A DNA stretch of 44,592 nt from assembly GCA_913055855.1 (NCBI GenBank), contig CAJXKW010000007.1, positions 1 through 44,592 of the forward strand, read 5' to 3'. The notes under the pieces are model-generated. The model did not search any database and was not told the origin of the DNA. It saw nothing but the letters and a program-made list of their open reading frames with translations. Below, piece by piece: positions 8,248-16,679 of this stretch. Source of the DNA: an uncultured Limimonas sp. (GTDB lineage: Bacteria; Pseudomonadota; Alphaproteobacteria; Kiloniellales; Rhodovibrionaceae). How positions within the stretch are numbered: position 1 is the stretch's first letter; each line of letters opens with the position of its first letter. The translations under genes and the position numbers were made by a program.

Positions 8248-9275
8248 CAGTAACGCACTCGCGGGTCGATCCAGGCGTTCACGAAATCGATGACCACGCT
8301 GACGAGCACCACCACCACGGCGAAGAACGTGATGATGCCCTGAACGCCCGTGTAATCGCGATTGTTGAGGTAGCGCACGAGCTGGTTGCCCAGCCCGGGC
8401 CAGTTGAACGTCGTCTCGGTCAGGATGGCTCCCGAGAGCATCAGCGCGAACTGCAACCCGATCATCGTGACCACGGGTACCAGCGCGTTCCGGAATGCGT
8501 GCCGGTAGACCACGTTGCGCTCGGGAATGCCCCGGGCGCGTGCCGCCTCGACGTAATCTCCTTGCAGCGTCTGGAGCAGGTTCACGCGCACCATGCGCAG
8601 CAGCACGCCGGTGATCAGAAGCCCCAGCGTCATCGCCGGCATTGCCAAGTGGCGCAGCACGTCCACCAGCGCCGACCAGTTGCCCGCGATGATGGCGTCG
8701 ATGGTCAGGATGTTGGTGGTGCGCTCCAGGGTGTACTGCACCATCGGACTCGCCTGCCCCGAGGTGGGCAGCCAGCCCAGCCAACTGCCGAAGATGAGCT
8801 GGCCCAGGAAACCCAGGAAGAACACCGGTGTGGCGTAGACGAAGATGCCGAACAGCCGCCCGGTGACGTCGATGGGGGTGTCCCGGTAGCGCCCGGTGAC
8901 GAGCCCCAACAGGATGCCCAGCGTGGTGGCGATGATCATCGCGGCGACCACGAGTTCCAGCGTGGCCGCGCCGTTGTTGGCGATAACCTCCAGAACCGCG
9001 CGGTCGTCCGTAATCGTGCGGCCGAAGTCGAAGGTCGCCACATCGGCGATGTAGTCGGCGAACTGCACGGGCACGGGCTCGTCCAGCCCCAGCTCGGCGC
9101 GCTTTTCGTTGAGCACCTCCTTGGACACCTTGCCGCCCAGCGCTGCCGCAACCGGATCCCCCGGGGCGACCCGCATGAGCAGGAACACCACACTCAGCAG
9201 GATGAGGATCATGGGCACCGCAAGCGCCAGGCGGGTCAGCGCGTAGGCGCGCAGCGAGGTGGTCTGCTGGGTCAT
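8247..9275 (-). CDS. dppB: Peptide ABC transporter permease (DppB/OppB type)
   Basis: This 342-residue inner-membrane permease has the typical DppB layout. A single N-terminal helix (about residues 14-34) is followed by the periplasmic RVAPGDPV segment and about five further helices. The cytoplasmic EAA loop reads EAARARGIPERNVVYRHAFR. The C-terminal DPRVRY is characteristic of the family. It follows dppA after a 67-bp gap that contains a long hairpin, and it overlaps dppC. Together with DppC it forms the channel for the ligand delivered by DppA. Confidence 0.92.
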   Translation of the reverse strand: MTQQTTSLRAYALTRLALAVPMILILLSVVFLLMRVAPGDPVAAALGGKVSKEVLNEKRAELGLDEPVPVQFADYIADVATFDFGRTITDDRAVLEVIANNGAATLELVVAAMIIATTLGILLGLVTGRYRDTPIDVTGRLFGIFVYATPVFFLGFLGQLIFGSWLGWLPTSGQASPMVQYTLERTTNILTIDAIIAGNWSALVDVLRHLAMPAMTLGLLITGVLLRMVRVNLLQTLQGDYVEAARARGIPERNVVYRHAFRNALVPVVTMIGLQFALMLSGAILTETTFNWPGLGNQLVRYLNNRDYTGVQGIITFFAVVVVLVSVVIDFVNAWIDPRVRY

Positions 9276-9295
9276 CGCGGACCGTCGGCGGACGC

Positions 9296-9328
9296 GACCC
9301 CGGCGCCGGCGGCGCCGGCCCCGGGGTC
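9296..9328 (-). terminator. GC-rich hairpin between dppA and dppB
   Basis: The arms 9296-9310 and 9314-9328 pair at 14 of 15 positions around a 3-nt loop. No U tract follows. In binding-protein transporter operons such a structure usually stabilises or partly terminates the message, so the binding protein is made in excess over the permeases. This function is inferred from position. Confidence 0.6.
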
Positions 9329-9342
9329 AGGGAACGAAAGCG

Positions 9343-10914
9343 TTACCGTGTCTTGCCGATGTGCCAATAGCGGAAGACGTAGGACGGGTCTAGGGTCTTC
9401 TCGATTCCCGTGATGGAATCGCGCACCACGGCGATCTGCTTGGCTTGGAACACGGGAATGATGGGCACGTCCTTCGCCGTAATGCGCTGGATCTCTTTGA
9501 ACGCGTCCATCCGGGCCTGCCGATCCTCGGTGGCTCGTTCCTTGCTGATGAGTTCGTCCACGCGATCGTTGTTGTAGTGGTTGTTCAGCCAGGACTTCTC
9601 GGAGCTGTAGAAGGGCGCGATGTAGTTGTCCGGGTCCGGATAGTCCGGGAACCACCCCATCTGGTAGGCGGGATACTGGTCGGTCGTCGCCGCCGAGACG
9701 TAGCGCGCCCACTCCGTCGACTTTAACGTGACATCGAAGATGTCGTCCGTCTCCAGCGCGCGCTGGATCTCGGCGTACTCGTCGGCCGAGCTGTCGCCGT
9801 AGTGCGTGGGCGTGTACCAGAGCTGCAGCTCCACCGGCGTTTCGATACCCGCTTCGCTCAGCACCTGCTTTGCCTTCGCCGGATCGGAACCGACACCGTA
9901 TTCCGCCTTGAAGGCGTCGATGTGCCCGTCCAGACCGCGCGGCACCATGGAATACAGCGGCTCGACCGTACCGTTATAGACGTTCTTCGCAATCGCCCCG
10001 CGGTCCATGAGATAGGCGGCCGCCTTGCGGACGGCGTGGCTGTTGCCGGGCTCCAGCTCGAGGTTGAAGACGAGATAGCGGATCACCGTCCCCTTACCGG
10101 TGACGATGCGCATCTCATCGCCGGCGTTCTGGCGCAGCGCCTGGATATCCGTCGGGGTGAGCTTGCGGTAGGCGATATGGACATTCCCCTGCTCCACCGC
10201 CAGCTTCAGCGCCGAGGAATTGGAGAAGTACTGGATAATGGCGCGCTTGTTCTTCGCCGGCTGACCGTAATAGTTCTCGTTCTCTTCCAGCACGGTCTGC
10301 ACGCCCGGCTTGTAGGCCGCCACCTTGTAGTGACCCGAGCCAACAACCTCGTCGCTGGGCTGGAGGTCGTCGCGTGGATAGACCCCCTTGGGCACGATCG
10401 CGCCCGCGCCGGTGGCCAGGATGTAGGGCCAGGTCGCGATGTGCTGATTCAGGTGGAAGACGACCTCGTATTTGCCCGGCGTTTCGATGCGTTCGATGGG
10501 CGCGAGCAGGCTCGACGGGCCGTTGGGATTGTCCTGTTCCAGAATGCGGTTGAACGAGAACTTCACGTCCGCCGAGGTGAGCGCCTGCCCGTTGGTGAAT
10601 TCGATGTCCTCGCGCAGCGTGCAGCGGTATTGGGTGTCCGTCTTCCAGCCGCACTGCTTCGCCGCGTCCGGTTCGGGCTGCATCTCACCCGCCGGCAGGT
10701 GCATGAGGAAGCTGTAGACGTTGTAGAGCACTGTCCACGAAGGCAGGTCGTAGGACCCCGCGGGATCGTAGGAAACCGGCTGGTCCGTGGTCCCCAGAAC
10801 CAGGGTCGCTTCGGGATTGATCTCCTGGGCCGCCGCGGGTGCGCCGGCCAACGCGAGCGCCGTCGCCGCGGACGCGGCCAGGCTGCGCTTCGGCATGCGT
10901 CGCCGTTTGGTCAT
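9343..10914 (-). CDS. dppA: Peptide ABC transporter substrate-binding protein
   Basis: This is a periplasmic binding protein of the SBP_bac_5 (DppA/OppA) family, about 523 residues. The N-terminus is a clear signal peptide: basic MTKRRRMPKRS, a hydrophobic Ala/Leu core, and a probable cut after APAAA before QEINPE. I chose the ATG at 10914 because GGGAGG lies at a good distance upstream, whereas an ATG 60 bases earlier would put non-signal residues in front. Family patterns visible include the TSADVKFSFNRI segment and the C-terminal DPSYVFRYW. It delivers ligand to DppBC. It is first in the operon and separated from dppB by a hairpin, consistent with higher expression. The ligand cannot be read from sequence. 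Confidence 0.92.
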   Translation of the reverse strand: MTKRRRMPKRSLAASAATALALAGAPAAAQEINPEATLVLGTTDQPVSYDPAGSYDLPSWTVLYNVYSFLMHLPAGEMQPEPDAAKQCGWKTDTQYRCTLREDIEFTNGQALTSADVKFSFNRILEQDNPNGPSSLLAPIERIETPGKYEVVFHLNQHIATWPYILATGAGAIVPKGVYPRDDLQPSDEVVGSGHYKVAAYKPGVQTVLEENENYYGQPAKNKRAIIQYFSNSSALKLAVEQGNVHIAYRKLTPTDIQALRQNAGDEMRIVTGKGTVIRYLVFNLELEPGNSHAVRKAAAYLMDRGAIAKNVYNGTVEPLYSMVPRGLDGHIDAFKAEYGVGSDPAKAKQVLSEAGIETPVELQLWYTPTHYGDSSADEYAEIQRALETDDIFDVTLKSTEWARYVSAATTDQYPAYQMGWFPDYPDPDNYIAPFYSSEKSWLNNHYNNDRVDELISKERATEDRQARMDAFKEIQRITAKDVPIIPVFQAKQIAVVRDSITGIEKTLDPSYVFRYWHIGKTR

Positions 10915-11357
10915 GAGCAAGCCTCCCTGTCGCTTGGCATGTGGATCGTAATGACGCGCCATGGACGCAGGCAAGTCACGACCGCACCTGCCGGATCCCC
11001 GTGTTGCAGCGCACCAATAGCCCCCCGGCGGGTATCGGACGGCACCCGCCGGCGGACCACGGCCGCAAATTGCGTGTCTCGCGACGCATACGGGATATTG
11101 ACGACAGCGCCATGAACGCTAGGCATATTGATGATGGCGGTGTGATTCGTAAGGCAGCCGGGATCTCCGGCGGACGCACCCGCCGCGTATTGGATGTCTG
11201 CCGGAAAGGTCGCGAACAATCCGATTCACACTGTTGATGACGGACGCATCGATATTAGATAGATAGGGTATCGAGGCAGACGCGGCGATCCCGAACATCG
11301 CGAAGCCACGTCATCCGTCATTGACCTTCGCCGTTTGATGACCACCACGACCGTCGT
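10915..11357. other. Divergent intergenic region, dppA / HTH-cold-shock gene
   Basis: These 443 bp separate two divergent genes and should hold both promoters. A less GC-rich stretch near 11230-11275 contains TTGATG followed after 17 bases by AGATAG, a weak sigma-70-like arrangement facing right. It also contains a CGATA...TATCG inverted pair. I see no convincing gene, RNA or strong operator here. Confidence 0.4.
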
Positions 11358-12458
11358 ATGGCCAACAGCTTGCTGAAACCGAAGAACACCAACGACATGC
11401 CAGCGAACGAAACCCGCGGGCGTCGAAAGATCGACCCCTCAGAATGGCCCAACCTCCTGGCGCGGCGTCAGCAGGGCGCGACCCAGGCCGAGATCGCACG
11501 CGAATACGGCGTCAGTCAGGGTACCGTCAGCCAGATCCTCAAGCGAGCGCGAGAGGAATGGCAGTCGGGCGCCGCCGCCAGCGCGAGTGAGTCCGAACCC
11601 GCCAACGACGACGCCGGCGCGCCACCCACCTTGGCCGCCGCGGGATCCGGCTCGGAAACCGCCGGCACCCGGCCCACCCTGACCGTCAGCGGTGACGCCG
11701 GACGCACGCAGCACGAAAGCGGCGCCGACAATCCGGCGGATGGCGCCGCGGAAGGCCGTGCGCGCGGGAGCGTTGCCGGCGGAGCCGCCGTCGCCGCGGC
11801 CTCGGCACCCGCAGGATCGGTGCGGGCCGAATCCCCCGCCACCACCGGTGCGTACGGACCGGCGACGCGGCCGCGCGAACCGGGCCAGCGGCGCGTACTG
11901 ACCACGGCGCGCAGCGTTCCGGAAAGCCAGCCCGAAACCACAGCGGCGAGCGGCAGCGCACCCGACGCGGCGCCCACGGAAACCGCGTCCGCGGGCACCG
12001 GCGCGGGCAGTCCGCCGGCCGAAAGCGGCGGTGCATCGCTCCAGGAAACGGGCAATCCCCTCGCCGACCGCTTGCGCCGCGCCGCGGACCACGCCGCCAA
12101 GCTGGTCGACGCGGACACCGGCGCCGGGGATCAACTCGGCCAAGCGGTCCACGAGGTTCGGCGCGCCCTCGCCGCGATCGAGATCGATGCGGCCAAGCGC
12201 CAGTCCGTCCTAACCCGCGCGAGCGCGCCCGAGCCCGAAATCGACGACAACGAGCAGTTCGGCCGAATCAAGTTCTTCAAGCCGGAAAAGGGCTTCGGTT
12301 TCATCATCCCGGACGACGGCGGCGACGACATCTTCCTGTCGAGCAAGACCGTCAGCGCGGCCGGACTGGATAACCTCGCCCAGGGCGACCGCGTGCGCTT
12401 CGTTCCCGGTCCGGGGAGCAAGGGTCTGGAAGCGAAATCCATCGACCGCGACGACTGA
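11358..12458 (+). CDS. Helix-turn-helix / cold-shock-domain fusion protein
   Basis: This 366-residue protein joins two nucleic-acid-binding modules. Residues about 38-66 form a helix-turn-helix of the transposase/sigma-like type (ATQAEIAREYGVSQGTVSQI). Residues about 302-366 form a cold-shock domain with RNP1-like KGFGFII and an RNP2-like DIFLSS, where classic proteins have DVFVH. The 200-residue linker is rich in Ala, Gly, Ser, Pro and Glu and is probably disordered, with a short predicted helical stretch near DRLRRAADHAAKLV. The ATG at 11358 lacks a strong ribosome site; an ATG at 11397 is an alternative. It stands alone between divergent dppA and convergent hutH. The role is likely regulatory; targets are unknown. 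Confidence 0.8.
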   Translation: MANSLLKPKNTNDMPANETRGRRKIDPSEWPNLLARRQQGATQAEIAREYGVSQGTVSQILKRAREEWQSGAAASASESEPANDDAGAPPTLAAAGSGSETAGTRPTLTVSGDAGRTQHESGADNPADGAAEGRARGSVAGGAAVAAASAPAGSVRAESPATTGAYGPATRPREPGQRRVLTTARSVPESQPETTAASGSAPDAAPTETASAGTGAGSPPAESGGASLQETGNPLADRLRRAADHAAKLVDADTGAGDQLGQAVHEVRRALAAIEIDAAKRQSVLTRASAPEPEIDDNEQFGRIKFFKPEKGFGFIIPDDGGDDIFLSSKTVSAAGLDNLAQGDRVRFVPGPGSKGLEAKSIDRDD

Positions 12459-12621
12459 TCGGGTTCCATCTGGGACGCGATTCCGCGCGTATTTGTGGCC
12501 CCGCGTTTCGACCGGCGCAGGGTAAAAGTGGGGTGTGGCGGTTGTCGCGCAACGGGGTTCGCCGACGCGGTGCCGCGCATGTGCGTCGGCGCCGTCGGGT
12601 GAAGGCCCTGCCCCCCGGGTT

Positions 12622-14172
12622 TTACGCCGAGCGGTCGCGGTCACCGCCCGAACTCGGTAAGAGTGGCCGGGCCGGGCCGGCAATGGCCGCGTCCGTCATA
12701 ACCGGCTCCGTCGCCGCGATGTCGCGCGCCATGTACCGGTCGGTCGCATAGAAAGGCACGGCCGTCCGGATGCGGGCGTGTGCGGTCTCCAGCGCCGGCG
12801 TGCTCGTCAGCGGCCGGCGGAAATCGATTCCCTGCGCTGCCGCCATCAGCTCGATCGCCACCACCCGGCGAAGGTTCGCGGCCAGATCGCCGCAGCGCCG
12901 CGCGGCATGGGTCGCCATCGACACGTGGTCCTCCTGGTTCGCCGAGGTGGGGATGCTGTCCACGCTCGCCGGATGGGCGAGGCTCTTCATTTCGCTGACC
13001 AGTGCCGCCGCGGTGACCTGGGCCATCATGAACCCCGAGTTCACACCGGGCTCGGCCACCAGGAACGGCGGCAGCCCGCTGAATTGGGAATCGATCAGGA
13101 GCGCGATGCGCCGCTCGGCGATATTGGCGATTTCCGTGGCGGCCACGGCGAGCCGGTCCGCGGCCTGCGCCACCGGCTCCGCGTGGAAATTCCCGCCCGA
13201 GACGACCTCGCCCGTCTCCGGAAAGATCAGCGGATTGTCGGTAACGGCATTGGCCTCCGCCGCCAGCGTTGCCGCCACCGCGGACATCGCGTCCAGGCAC
13301 GCCCCCATCACCTGCGGCTGACAGCGCAGGCAATACGGATCCTGGATCTTGCCGCAATTGGCGTGTGCGGCGACGATCCCGCTGTCGCGCAGCAGCTCGG
13401 CGTAGACCGCCGCCACACGACGCTGCCCCGCCTGACCGCGCAGGGCCTGGATGCGCGTGTCGAAGGGCCGCGCGCTGGCCATCGCCGCGTCGACGGACAT
13501 GGCGCCGGCGGTAACGGCGGCGCCGAAGGCGTCCTCCACGCGGAACAGCGCGTCCAGGGCGAGCGCGGTGGACACCTGGGTGCCGTTGAGCAGCGCCAAG
13601 CCCTCCTTCGCCGCCAGCGTCATGGGCGCAAGCCCGGCCGCCGCAAGCCCGTCCGCCCCGGAAACGCGCGCGCCGTCGCGCTGCGCCGCGCCCTCGCCCA
13701 GCAGGACGAGACTCATGTGCGCCAACGGCGCCAGGTCGCCGGACGCACCCACTGAACCCTGGGCCGGGATCTCGGGCAGAACGTCGTGCGCGAGCAGGCG
13801 CGTCAGCGCGTCCACGAGTTCCCAGCGCACCCCCGAGTGCCCCTGTGCCAGGGCATTGATTTTCAACACCAAAACGAGGCGCACCACGGGCAGCGGCAGC
13901 GGCGGCCCCATTCCGGCGGCGTGCGAACGCACCAAGTTGTGCTGAAGGGTCGCGAGCTGATCTGCGGGAATACGCGTCTGCGCCAGCTTGCCGAAACCGG
14001 TGTTGACGCCGTAGATGCCCGCATCGCCCGCGCAGATACCAGTCACCACCGCGCGCGCGGCCTCGACCGCCGGGCGCGCGCCGGGATCCGGGACGACGCG
14101 TGCCCCCTGCCAGATCCGCCGCAGCTGCGGCAGGCTCAGGTTGCCGGGATGGAGCGGGATCGGCTCGGTCAT
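12622..14172 (-). CDS. hutH: Histidine ammonia-lyase
   Basis: This cytoplasmic enzyme deaminates L-histidine to urocanate and ammonia, the first step of histidine degradation. The MIO-forming Ala-Ser-Gly is at residues 143-145 within GSVGASGDLAPLAHM. Other family signatures are DPYCLRCQPQVMGA, GNFHAEPVA, FSGLPPFL and the catalytic SANQEDHVSM. The 516-residue length from the ATG at 14172 matches the family (about 510). The frame is open far upstream but those residues are not HutH-like. No hutU, hutI or hutG is nearby, so the gene is isolated from the rest of the pathway in this window. Tyrosine ammonia-lyase is less likely given the HutH-type QDPYCLRCQ motif. Confidence 0.93.
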   Translation of the reverse strand: MTEPIPLHPGNLSLPQLRRIWQGARVVPDPGARPAVEAARAVVTGICAGDAGIYGVNTGFGKLAQTRIPADQLATLQHNLVRSHAAGMGPPLPLPVVRLVLVLKINALAQGHSGVRWELVDALTRLLAHDVLPEIPAQGSVGASGDLAPLAHMSLVLLGEGAAQRDGARVSGADGLAAAGLAPMTLAAKEGLALLNGTQVSTALALDALFRVEDAFGAAVTAGAMSVDAAMASARPFDTRIQALRGQAGQRRVAAVYAELLRDSGIVAAHANCGKIQDPYCLRCQPQVMGACLDAMSAVAATLAAEANAVTDNPLIFPETGEVVSGGNFHAEPVAQAADRLAVAATEIANIAERRIALLIDSQFSGLPPFLVAEPGVNSGFMMAQVTAAALVSEMKSLAHPASVDSIPTSANQEDHVSMATHAARRCGDLAANLRRVVAIELMAAAQGIDFRRPLTSTPALETAHARIRTAVPFYATDRYMARDIAATEPVMTDAAIAGPARPLLPSSGGDRDRSA

Positions 14173-14313
14173 GACGCCCACGCCTTCGTCCTGCACTCTC
14201 ACCTCATCCTGGGTGTGTGCCGTGTCGCGTCTCCGGCGTAGCCCGTCGCGCCGCCCGGGGCGCGGGTGCCGTCGCGACAATCCAGCCCACACCTTGGGCA
14301 TGGTAGGTCCGGT

Positions 14314-14375
14314 TTGGCGCAAAGGCCAACGCGCTCTCGTCCGCCGGCCGCACGCCCGTCCTTGGCCAAAAGGCC
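14314..14375 (+). promoter_or_regulatory. Candidate FlbD enhancer sites upstream of fliK
   Basis: Two related inverted repeats occur here: TTGGC-N6-GCCAA at 14314-14329, and TTGGCCAA at 14362-14369 inside GGCC-AAAA-GGCC. They lie about 195 and 145 bases upstream of the sigma-54 promoter, a normal distance for a sigma-54 activator. FlbD is encoded in the same island, so it is the obvious candidate binder. This is inference from symmetry and position only. Confidence 0.3.
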
Positions 14376-14508
14376 GTGCGACGGCCGGGCCGCACGCGCC
14401 CCGCCGGCATGCATGCTTTGCCGGGAGGCCGGGACGGGCGACCGGCACATCCTGCCCAAACGGGTCCCGATCCCACGCACACGGCGGGGCCGCAGCCCGT
14501 CCGAACAT

Positions 14509-14524
14509 TGGCATGCGGATTGCT
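14509..14524 (+). promoter_or_regulatory. Sigma-54 (-24/-12) promoter for fliK-flgD-flgE
   Basis: TGGCATG at 14509-14515, then four bases, then TTGC at 14520-14523 followed by T. This nearly matches the RpoN consensus TGGCACG-N4-TTGC, with the required 10 bases between the invariant GG and GC. Transcription would start near 14535, about 40 bases before the fliK ATG. In Caulobacter-type hierarchies hook genes are sigma-54 and FlbD dependent, which fits. Confidence 0.75.
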
Positions 14525-14576
14525 TCGATCCTGGCCGACCGGTCCGGGAACCGGCGGAGATGGAGGAATTCGGCAG

Positions 14577-16649
14577 ATGGCAGTATCGGGTGCCGGTTAC
14601 ACGGCCTTCCTGACGAACCCACAGGGCACGTCGACGCCCGCCCGGACGCAGCAGGCACCGGGCATGGACTTCGCCAGCTTCATGGCGGAGAACCTGCGGG
14701 GCGCGCGCCAGCAGACCCAGGCCTTCGAGGCACAGCGCAACCAGGACGCCTGGCTGCAGCAGGCGCGCATGGCCGAGGCGCGGCGCGAGGCGCTGGCGCA
14801 GGACCGCGCCCAGCAGAAGGCCACGGAAGAGGCTGCGCGCAACGACCGGGCGCGCGAGCAACAGGCACGCGAAGCGGCCGCCGCGGAGAAGTCGGCTCAG
14901 CAAGCGGCCGAGGAGAAGGCGGCGCAGGACGCGGCGAGCGAGAACGCGGCGGCGGACAGCGGCGGCGCTGCGCAACGGTCCCGCGACACCGCCACCGACG
15001 ATTCGGCGGCCGCGGAATCGGCGTCCGATGCGGCGACGTCACAAGCCGGGGCCAGCGGCGGCGCACGCGGGGACACCGCCGCGACCGAAGGCGACGATAC
15101 GGAGAACGACGACGCGGCCGAACGCGCGGCGACCTATGCCGCGCTGCAGCTCGCCCTGGCCCGCATCGACGCCGCGCAGACCCAAGCCGCCGGCACCAAC
15201 AACACCAGCGGCGGCCGGAAGGGCACCACCAATGCCGCCGGCCCCGTGGACACCACCCTCGCCACAGCACGCGCCGGCAACACCGGCGGGCAAGCGGAAA
15301 CCACCAGTGCCAGCGCGACGCGCAGCCTGGCGGTGCAACTCGCCCAGCTTCTCGCCGGCGCCGGCAAGGCCAGCGGCACAGGGCAGAACGCGGCGGCCAC
15401 CGGCGGCGAGCAGGCCGGCGCCCAGGCGTCCGGCAAGAGCGGCGACGCCGACGCGCGCGCGGCCCTGGAACGGGCGCAGCAACAGCGCCAGGTCCTGGAC
15501 GCACTGCGGCGCCAGGGCATCCGCATCCAGAGCGCGACCAACGGACAAACCGGCACGGCGCGCGGCGGTAGCGCGCTTTCCGGCGCCACCGCCTTCGCCG
15601 CGCTCATCGCCGCCCAGGCCGGCGACGGCGGCGGCAGCCAGACCGCTCAGGCCAAGGGCGCCGACGGGTCGCAGCAGAGCGGCGCCCGCCTCACCGGCCT
15701 GTTCAGCAGCGCCGGAAGCGACGGCAACAGCACCACCTCTCAGAACCAGGGCAACACAACGAGCCGCGGCGAGAATTCGCTCTTCGGCCGCCTGCTCGGC
15801 GGCGGCACGGGGACCACCCCGACCCGCGCGGACGCCGGCGGCCAGACCGGCACCAGCACGACACCGGGCAACGGCGCGGACGGCGGTGCACAGGCGCAGC
15901 TCCGCGTCGCCACCGGTGGCGAGGACATCCGCCTGCAGCGGGCCGAGTTCGCGCAGGGCCGAACGGCCAACGGCGGCCAGAACCGCGGCGGCCAGGCGAG
16001 CGCCCAGGGACAGACCGCCGGACAAACCCAGGCCGCGTCGAGCGCCAAGGGCGGCACCGCCAGCCAGGTCGTCGACCCGTTGCTCAACGGCGGCCAAAAC
16101 AACGGGCCGAGCGGCACGCAGGTGAGCGGCACCGGCGGTGCCAACGGCGGCAGCACCGGCCCCACCGGCATGGACACCGGCTCGGCGAACGCCCGCGCGG
16201 CACAGAGCGCCCAGGGAAGCGCACGCCAGGCGCCGTCCCAGCCCGTCCAGCAGCAAGTGGCGGTCCACGTCAGCCGCGCCGCAGCCCAGGGGCAGTCGCG
16301 TATGAACGTGCAGCTCCACCCGGCTGAACTCGGGCGCGTGGAGGTCCGCCTGGACATCGGTGACGACGGTCGTGTCCGCGCCAGCCTGACCGTGGACAAG
16401 CCGGAAACCCTGGACATGCTGCAGCGCGACGTCCGGAGCCTGGAAAAGGCGCTCAACGACGCGGGCCTCCGGGCAAATCAGGAGGACCTCGCGTTCAACC
16501 TGCGCGACCAGGGCGGCCAACAGGGCAACGGCGCGTTTGACGGCGCCCTGAACGGCGACGGGACCGGCGAAGCAAACGAAGACGACGCAGCCGAGACGGC
16601 CGACGATCCGGACATCGTCGACGACACCACCGTGAACATCAGCATCTGA
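14577..16649 (+). CDS. fliK: Flagellar hook-length control protein FliK
   Basis: FliK is a secreted ruler that sets hook length and triggers the switch to filament export. The C-terminal domain (about residues 570-650) carries the Flg_hook pattern: MNVQLHPAELGRVEVRLD, then repeated V/L-rich strands and LRSLEKAL-type helices. The N-terminal 570 residues are a long low-complexity Ala/Gly/Gln/Thr-rich region, typical of FliK. The acidic C-terminus ends in ETADDPDIVDDTT. I chose the ATG at 14577 because GGAGG lies ten bases upstream and it follows the sigma-54 promoter. The 690-residue length is at the long end for the family, which would fit the large hook protein downstream. Confidence 0.9.
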   Translation: MAVSGAGYTAFLTNPQGTSTPARTQQAPGMDFASFMAENLRGARQQTQAFEAQRNQDAWLQQARMAEARREALAQDRAQQKATEEAARNDRAREQQAREAAAAEKSAQQAAEEKAAQDAASENAAADSGGAAQRSRDTATDDSAAAESASDAATSQAGASGGARGDTAATEGDDTENDDAAERAATYAALQLALARIDAAQTQAAGTNNTSGGRKGTTNAAGPVDTTLATARAGNTGGQAETTSASATRSLAVQLAQLLAGAGKASGTGQNAAATGGEQAGAQASGKSGDADARAALERAQQQRQVLDALRRQGIRIQSATNGQTGTARGGSALSGATAFAALIAAQAGDGGGSQTAQAKGADGSQQSGARLTGLFSSAGSDGNSTTSQNQGNTTSRGENSLFGRLLGGGTGTTPTRADAGGQTGTSTTPGNGADGGAQAQLRVATGGEDIRLQRAEFAQGRTANGGQNRGGQASAQGQTAGQTQAASSAKGGTASQVVDPLLNGGQNNGPSGTQVSGTGGANGGSTGPTGMDTGSANARAAQSAQGSARQAPSQPVQQQVAVHVSRAAAQGQSRMNVQLHPAELGRVEVRLDIGDDGRVRASLTVDKPETLDMLQRDVRSLEKALNDAGLRANQEDLAFNLRDQGGQQGNGAFDGALNGDGTGEANEDDAAETADDPDIVDDTTVNISI

Positions 16650-16679
16650 CGGCGGGCGGCCGAACGCGGAGGACACCCC

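Larger units (their letters stand above)
14173..14576. other. Divergent intergenic region, hutH / fliK
   Basis: These 404 bp lie between divergent genes. The right half holds a sigma-54-type promoter and two upstream TTGGC-type inverted repeats, listed separately. The left half (14222-14280) contains GC-rich inverted repeats (TGTCGCG paired with CGCGACA, and CGCGCC with GGCGCG) of unknown role, perhaps in the hutH leader. I see no gene. Confidence 0.45.

Noticed and set aside
14173..14658. N-terminal extension of HutH to 678 residues
   Set aside because: Extra residues are Arg-rich and unlike HutH; the region instead holds the sigma-54 promoter and repeats.
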